Notes under the pieces: generated by a model
The model's input: only the letters and a program-made list of their open reading frames with translations
What the model was told of the DNA's origin: nothing
The model's database searches: none
Program-made: the position numbers and the translations under genes
Part shown: positions 6,477 through 10,263 of the stretch, piece by piece
How positions within the stretch are numbered: position 1 is the first letter of the stretch
Layout: each line of letters opens with the position of its first letter
Source of the DNA: Gammaproteobacteria bacterium
GTDB lineage: Bacteria > Pseudomonadota > Gammaproteobacteria > Arenicellales > Arenicellaceae
Reading direction: 5' to 3'
Assembly (NCBI GenBank): GCA_003485905.1
Contig: DNHK01000041.1
Coordinates: 1 to 10,263, forward strand
DNA: 10,263 nt

Positions 6477-6496
6477 ATAGTTGAAACAGCAACTAT
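6477..6496. repeat. Inverted repeat upstream of the small membrane protein gene
   Basis: ATAGTTG and CAACTAT (7 pairs) flank a 6-base spacer, about 60 bases upstream of the start at 6417. A 12-base palindrome, AAAAGTACTTTT, lies at 6460-6471 beside it. Either could be an operator in the promoter region; no clear -10/-35 pair was found. Confidence 0.4.
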
Positions 6497-6582
6497 AAAC
6501 GAGATTCATCGTCACCGCTACTGCTCATCAGTGGGCTCAACTGATAATAAATAGGATAATGGTCAGGAAGATTTACTTTGAT

Positions 6583-7341
6583 CTACCATGCGTCAAATAG
6601 AAGCTTTGCACTTATCGCGATTGCACTTATAATGATCACTGGTCGAATTAGTTTGCCGCCATGTTTCATGGCCAGTTGAGAACCAAGATAGGCACCACAT
6701 ATCTGTCCAATGGCCATAAGGATTCCGAGTGACCAGATAACGTTTCCGCCGAAAATGAAAAATACCAAACCACCAAAATTGCTGGTTAGGTTTAAAACCT
6801 TGGAATGCGCTGTTGCGCTAATAATATTCATGCCTTGTAAGCTGACGTAAGCAAGCACGTAAAACGAACCTGCGCCAGGGCCTAAAAACCCGTCGTAAAA
6901 ACCGATGCCAAACCCCACACTTGCTGCAAAAGTTCGACGCGAGATCCGCTGATGCGAATCGATTGATCCAATATTGGGTGAGACTCCAAAATATATTGCG
7001 ATCCCGAGCATAGCTAATGGAATCAGCTTAAGTAATATACCTGGTTCAATATTCTGAACAGCCACTGCGCCGATTGCAGCCCCTGTAAAAGTAAGGCTTA
7101 TCTCCCAGATCATGGGTTTTAGTTTTACGTGGCCCTTACGTCTAAAGTTCATGACCGCCGTCAATGTGCCAAAAACCCCCTGAAGCTTATTCGTCCCTAG
7201 GGCCATAGCCGGAGGTAAACCTGCTAGCAAAAGAGCCGGAATGGTTAACAAACCACCGCCTCCAGCGATTGCGTCTACACATCCAGCTATGAATGCCACG
7301 GCGAATAAAATTGAAGCTACTTCTATAGTTAAGAATTCCAT
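6583..7341 (-). CDS. TauE/SafE (TSUP) family membrane permease
   Basis: The 252-residue inner-membrane protein has the two family repeats. The first is DAIAGGGGLLTIPALLLAG with GTNKLQ (residues 23-54), the second is FYDGFLGPGAGSF with ATAHSKVLNLTSNFGG (148-191). Seven or eight hydrophobic segments can be counted, with a basic loop (FRRKGHVKLK, 66-75) after the second. Family members export or import sulfite, sulfoacetate, taurine-derived anions or other small organic anions; this one resembles the broad YfcA-like group whose substrate is often unknown. The start at the ATG at 7341 gives a normal N terminus, though no strong ribosome-binding site precedes it. It is divergent from the FAD oxidoreductase gene across a 107-base spacer, so joint control is possible. 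Confidence 0.9.
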   Translation of the reverse strand: MEFLTIEVASILFAVAFIAGCVDAIAGGGGLLTIPALLLAGLPPAMALGTNKLQGVFGTLTAVMNFRRKGHVKLKPMIWEISLTFTGAAIGAVAVQNIEPGILLKLIPLAMLGIAIYFGVSPNIGSIDSHQRISRRTFAASVGFGIGFYDGFLGPGAGSFYVLAYVSLQGMNIISATAHSKVLNLTSNFGGLVFFIFGGNVIWSLGILMAIGQICGAYLGSQLAMKHGGKLIRPVIIISAIAISAKLLFDAW

Positions 7342-7377
7342 GTTGCATGTATTTTATGGGTTTAATATGGAAAAATC

Positions 7378-7422
7378 TGGATTGGATGGATATATCTACT
7401 GCGTGGATTGGACTGTATCCAT
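7378..7422. repeat. Direct and inverted repeats in the divergent spacer
   Basis: TGGATTGGA occurs at 7378-7386 and again at 7404-7412, 26 bases apart. Interleaved with it, ATGGATA (7386-7392) and TATCCAT (7416-7422) form a 7-pair inverted repeat with a 23-base centre. They sit between the divergent TauE/SafE and FAD oxidoreductase genes and could be regulator binding sites. No known operator is recognised. Confidence 0.35.
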
Positions 7423-7448
7423 AAGCTAGAACCAGCTATTATTTAGCG

Positions 7449-8714
7449 GTGAACACAACGGTAATATGTGGGGCGGGAATTGCAGGAGTTGCAACTGCTC
7501 ACTATCTTAAAAAACTCGGTTCGACGGATCGGATTGTCCTAGTTGACCGCGCCCAACCGTTATCTTTTACAACGGCTGCATCTGGTGAAAATTTCCGAGA
7601 TTACTGGCCACAACGTTGTATGCAGGATTTTATTAGCAATAGCCTCAAGTTAATCCGTGAATTAGATGATGATTACGAGACATTGTTTTCGTTCAAGCAA
7701 ACAGGGTACGAGTTTGTTAGTCAGGATGAGGATCGCGAAATATTCCCTTCAGATGATATATCTAATGACGAAGGCGCACGCGCCATTCAACGCATTCTTA
7801 GCCCTTGCTTACACGCTACGCGTCCTTACCTGGGTGACAATATTAAACAGGTAACGCAGATTACCCAAGCGGGTTCGTTTGATGTTTATTCCCTTGGTCA
7901 GTACTTATACTCGCAGGCTCGCGCGGCTGATGTCGAGTTCAAACAGGTGACGGTTGGAAATATAGAGATGTCGCCAGATGGTACATACGCGTTGAGTCTG
8001 CACCAGGGCAATGAAGCTTCTATCTTAAAGGCGAACACGTTAATTCTTGCAGGGGGCCCGCTTACGCCAAAACTTGCGGCTTGTTTAGGTATAAAGTTAC
8101 CTTTGCTCTCGTATTTACAACGCAAAATAGTTTTGAATGATCCTTTATCTATTATCCCGCGAGATATGCCGTTCACCATTTTTGCGGATCCGCAGCATTT
8201 ATCATGGACGGATGAAGAGAAAGTAGCATTTTCAGAAGATGCTGAGTTACAGTGGCTACTGAATGAGTTTCCAATTGGATTACATATAAAACCCGAATCA
8301 GATAGCCAAATAAAACTCGGTTGGGCTTATAACCGTAAGTCCGAGCAAACAGAATTTACTGCTTACGACGATGAAAGTTTTCCAGATGTGGTTATGCGGG
8401 GTGCCAGTCGGTTTATTCCAGGGCTGGCGCAGTATATCGAGAACATGCCGACGCCTATTACTCAAATAGCGGGCTACTACACGCGAACTGCCGAGAACTG
8501 GCCCCTTATCGGTTTGTTACAAGAGAATTGCTATACAGTCAGTGGATTGTCGGGATATGGGACCATGGCGGGGTGTGCAGCTGGAGAGCTTTGTGCCCAG
8601 ACCATTCTGGATGAACAACTTCCATGGTACGCGCGAAATTTCGATCCTTCTCGTTATCAAGATGCCACAATAATGGCAGAAATTGCGGCTATTAGCAGCG
8701 ATGGGCAGTTATAA
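7449..8714 (+). CDS. FAD-dependent oxidoreductase, DAO (D-amino acid/glycine oxidase) family
   Basis: The 421-residue protein opens with the FAD dinucleotide-binding motif TTVICGAGIAGVATAHYL (G8, G10, G13), with D33 in VLVDR at the end of the second strand. It also has SGENFRDYWP (45-54), a second FAD-contact stretch LILAGGPLT (198-206) and the DAO C-terminal block GYYTRTAENWPLIG (342-355) followed by SGLSGYGTMAGCAAGE (365-380). Such enzymes oxidise a C-N bond of an amino acid or N-methyl amine; the substrate is not clear. The start is GTG at 7449, the only ATG, GTG or TTG start between the in-frame stop at 7422 and the first strand, although no good ribosome-binding site precedes it. It lies 117 bases before the symporter gene on the same strand, which suggests a link to amino-acid use. 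No signal peptide is seen, so it should be cytoplasmic. Confidence 0.88.
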   Translation: MNTTVICGAGIAGVATAHYLKKLGSTDRIVLVDRAQPLSFTTAASGENFRDYWPQRCMQDFISNSLKLIRELDDDYETLFSFKQTGYEFVSQDEDREIFPSDDISNDEGARAIQRILSPCLHATRPYLGDNIKQVTQITQAGSFDVYSLGQYLYSQARAADVEFKQVTVGNIEMSPDGTYALSLHQGNEASILKANTLILAGGPLTPKLAACLGIKLPLLSYLQRKIVLNDPLSIIPRDMPFTIFADPQHLSWTDEEKVAFSEDAELQWLLNEFPIGLHIKPESDSQIKLGWAYNRKSEQTEFTAYDDESFPDVVMRGASRFIPGLAQYIENMPTPITQIAGYYTRTAENWPLIGLLQENCYTVSGLSGYGTMAGCAAGELCAQTILDEQLPWYARNFDPSRYQDATIMAEIAAISSDGQL

Positions 8715-8816
8715 TCATTGTCGGTGCAAATGGAAGTGTGGTTTGCGCTACTTATAGTGTCGTGAATAAGCATTAACTAGTAATAGTTATCCCACTCAAA
8801 TTACACGTAAACCTTT

Positions 8817-8822
8817 AAGGAG
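8817..8822 (+). promoter_or_regulatory. Strong ribosome-binding site of the symporter gene
   Basis: AAGGAG lies 9 bases before the ATG at 8832. It is the clearest Shine-Dalgarno site in the window and fixes the symporter start. The spacer upstream (8715-8816) also contains a 7-pair inverted repeat with one G-U pair, GTGCAAA (8724-8730) with TTTGCGC (8742-8748). Confidence 0.85.
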
Positions 8823-8831
8823 ATTCATACA

Positions 8832-10127
8832 ATGCATCTAGCTTCTAGAGTCATGATTGCTCTGTTACTCGGCATTATTGTTGGTTTGGGAATAAATTTT
8901 GGAGGACTGAATCAGGAGGGTGGTTTTGTTAGTCAATACCTCACGACTGGTCTATTTTATGTCGTTGGAACAGTGTTTGTTAATGCTCTAAAGATGCTGG
9001 TGGTCCCGTTAGTATTATTCTCTTTGATACCTGGCATTGTCGGTATTGGAGATATCCGTATGCTAGGCCGAGTTGGAGGAAAGTCCTTTCTTCTCTATAT
9101 GTTGACTACCGCCATAGCTATCGCAACCGCCATCGCGTTTGCTGCTGGATTCGGCATTGGTGAGGGCTTGCAGGTCGCTAGCGATGTTGGGTTTTCTGGT
9201 CGGGAAGCGCCGCCAGTTTCGCAAGTGTTTATTGATATCGTGCCTAGCAATCCGATTGCAGCTATGGCGGAAGGCGATATGTTGGCGATTATCTTTTTTT
9301 CAATTTTATTTGGAATAAGCTTGCTTTCAGTTGCCAAAGAGTCGCCGCTAGTCATTGATTTTGTTGAGCAAATGAGTGGTGTGATGATGAAAATGGTGAC
9401 AATTGTGATGCACTTGGCCCCGTATGCAGTATTTTGCTTGGTTGCAAAAGCTCTGGCCGAGCTTGGGTTGGATTTGCTCTTACAGTTGTTGGGTTATGTA
9501 TTAGTGCTAGCCGGAGTATTGGTGTTTCATGTGTTAGTCACGCAAATGGCACTGCTTAAATTTGTTGGTGGTCTAAATCCAATAATTTTTCTACAAAAGA
9601 TTCGTACAGCGCAGCTGTTTGCGTTTAGTACTTCGAGTTCAGGCGCGACGATCCCCATCACTTTGCGAACAACCCAGGAACGATTGGGGGTGAGCCAATC
9701 TGTATCGGCTTTTACCGTACCATTTGGCGCCACTATTAACATGGATGGCACTGCGATGATGCAAGGTGTGGCAACCGTGTTTATTGCTAATATCTACGGT
9801 TTAGAGCTGGGCATGTCTGGCTACTTGACGGTTATCGTAATGGCGGTATTGGCCTCAATTGGAACGGCGGCGGTTCCAGCCGTAGGTTTGGTAATGCTGA
9901 CCATGGTGTTCTCACAAGTAGGTTTACCGGTAGAGGGTATCGGTCTGATATTAGGAGTTGATCGATTGATGGATATGTTACGGACTGCAGTAAATGTGAC
10001 CGGAGATGCGGTTGTTACTTCGATTGTCGCGAAGGGCGAAGGTAAAATTAACTTGGACGTTTATAATGATCCAGAGGCGGGCATTATTGAGGATTCCTCT
10101 GCGCATTCAATAGGCATTTCTGATTAG
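8832..10127 (+). CDS. Dicarboxylate/amino acid:cation symporter (DAACS/SDF family), likely glutamate/aspartate
   Basis: The 431-residue inner-membrane transporter has the full family fold: multiple hydrophobic helices, hairpin HP1 with FSTSSSGATIP (265-275), the cation/substrate motif NMDGT (303-307) in helix 7, HP2 with GTAAVPAVG (344-352), and helix 8 DRLMDMLRTAVNVTGD (377-392). D381, R384, T385 and N388 correspond to D394, R397, T398 and N401 of the archaeal aspartate transporter GltPh; the arginine favours an acidic side chain, so glutamate, aspartate or a C4-dicarboxylate is the expected cargo. The cation (Na+ or H+) is not decided. The C-terminal tail of about 30 residues is acidic. Its stop is only 10 bases from the stop of the converging dehydrogenase fragment. 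Confidence 0.93.
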   Translation: MHLASRVMIALLLGIIVGLGINFGGLNQEGGFVSQYLTTGLFYVVGTVFVNALKMLVVPLVLFSLIPGIVGIGDIRMLGRVGGKSFLLYMLTTAIAIATAIAFAAGFGIGEGLQVASDVGFSGREAPPVSQVFIDIVPSNPIAAMAEGDMLAIIFFSILFGISLLSVAKESPLVIDFVEQMSGVMMKMVTIVMHLAPYAVFCLVAKALAELGLDLLLQLLGYVLVLAGVLVFHVLVTQMALLKFVGGLNPIIFLQKIRTAQLFAFSTSSSGATIPITLRTTQERLGVSQSVSAFTVPFGATINMDGTAMMQGVATVFIANIYGLELGMSGYLTVIVMAVLASIGTAAVPAVGLVMLTMVFSQVGLPVEGIGLILGVDRLMDMLRTAVNVTGDAVVTSIVAKGEGKINLDVYNDPEAGIIEDSSAHSIGISD

Positions 10128-10137
10128 TTGATCCTAG

Positions 10138-10263
10138 TCATATTCCGATTGAGCTATAGGAGTCAACTATTCGCTCAATTGCGATCATCATTGCAGCGGT
10201 ACGTAAATCGAGAATGCTGTCATTCGAATGCCAGCGTTCGCTCATGCATTGATAGCCTTCGCG
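10138..10263 (-). CDS. C-terminal end of a Glu/Leu/Phe/Val dehydrogenase, probably glutamate dehydrogenase (cut by the right edge)
   Basis: On the minus strand the frame is open from the right edge to a TGA at 10140-10138, giving 41 residues: REGYQCMSERWHSNDSILDL then RTAAMMIAIERIVDSYSSIGI. The DLRTAAMMIAIERI segment resembles the conserved last helix (LRTAAYxLALERI) of NAD(P)-dependent glutamate dehydrogenases, which interconvert glutamate with 2-oxoglutarate and ammonia. Most of the protein is outside the window, so the identity rests on this tail alone; leucine, valine or phenylalanine dehydrogenase remain possible. It converges on the acidic amino-acid symporter, which fits uptake and catabolism of glutamate. 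Confidence 0.68.
   Translation of the reverse strand, partial: REGYQCMSERWHSNDSILDLRTAAMMIAIERIVDSYSSIGI

Noticed and set aside
6527-6545. ATCAGT/ACTGAT hairpin after the TauE/SafE stop as its terminator
   Set aside because: Six A/T-rich pairs with a 7-base loop and no U tract; too weak to call.
7241-7429. 62-codon plus-strand open frame crossing the divergent spacer
   Set aside because: Its first half is antisense to the TauE/SafE GGGG repeat and the rest is low-information spacer; no ribosome-binding site.

Overview
The window looks like the chromosome of a gammaproteobacterium, probably a free-living marine or aquatic one. The strongest evidence is a complete transfer-messenger RNA gene (ssrA) in the middle of the window, whose encoded degradation tag reads ANDDNYALAA, a form typical of Gammaproteobacteria such as Pseudomonas relatives. 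Moderate base composition, dense gene packing and the protein families present agree with this. Species cannot be named from what is visible.

Left part (1-5460): the end of a surface-polysaccharide or nucleotide-sugar locus. A glycosyltransferase with two transferase-like domains is cut by the left edge (+). Converging on it is a minus-strand operon of three genes: an NAD-dependent sugar epimerase/dehydratase, an RmlC-type 3,5-epimerase whose start overlaps the previous stop (TAATG), and a DRL-like/SAF-domain oxidoreductase. A phytanoyl-CoA dioxygenase (PhyH) family oxygenase is transcribed divergently from this operon. Together they suggest synthesis and tailoring of an unusual deoxy or branched sugar, but the sugar itself cannot be read from the sequence.

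Middle part (5461-6582): a non-coding stretch around ssrA (minus strand), with a promoter-like TATAAT upstream, a hairpin in the precursor leader that touches the mature 5' end, and a UUCG-loop intrinsic terminator downstream. Next come a strong bidirectional terminator, a second perfect hairpin, and a gene for a 57-residue two-helix membrane protein.

Right part (6583-10263): amino-acid and anion handling genes. A TauE/SafE-type permease (-) is divergent from a DAO-family FAD oxidoreductase (+), which is followed by a dicarboxylate/amino acid:cation symporter (+) with intact acidic-substrate residues. At the right edge the last 41 residues of what looks like a glutamate dehydrogenase run toward the symporter on the minus strand. 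The symporter plus dehydrogenase suggest uptake and catabolism of glutamate or aspartate; the oxidase may feed ammonia or 2-oxoacids into the same metabolism.

No CRISPR array, insertion sequence, integrase or obvious defence system is visible. The least explained parts are the DRL-like oxidoreductase in a sugar operon, the double-domain glycosyltransferase, the PhyH enzyme, and the structured sites around ssrA and in the divergent spacer at 7342-7448.
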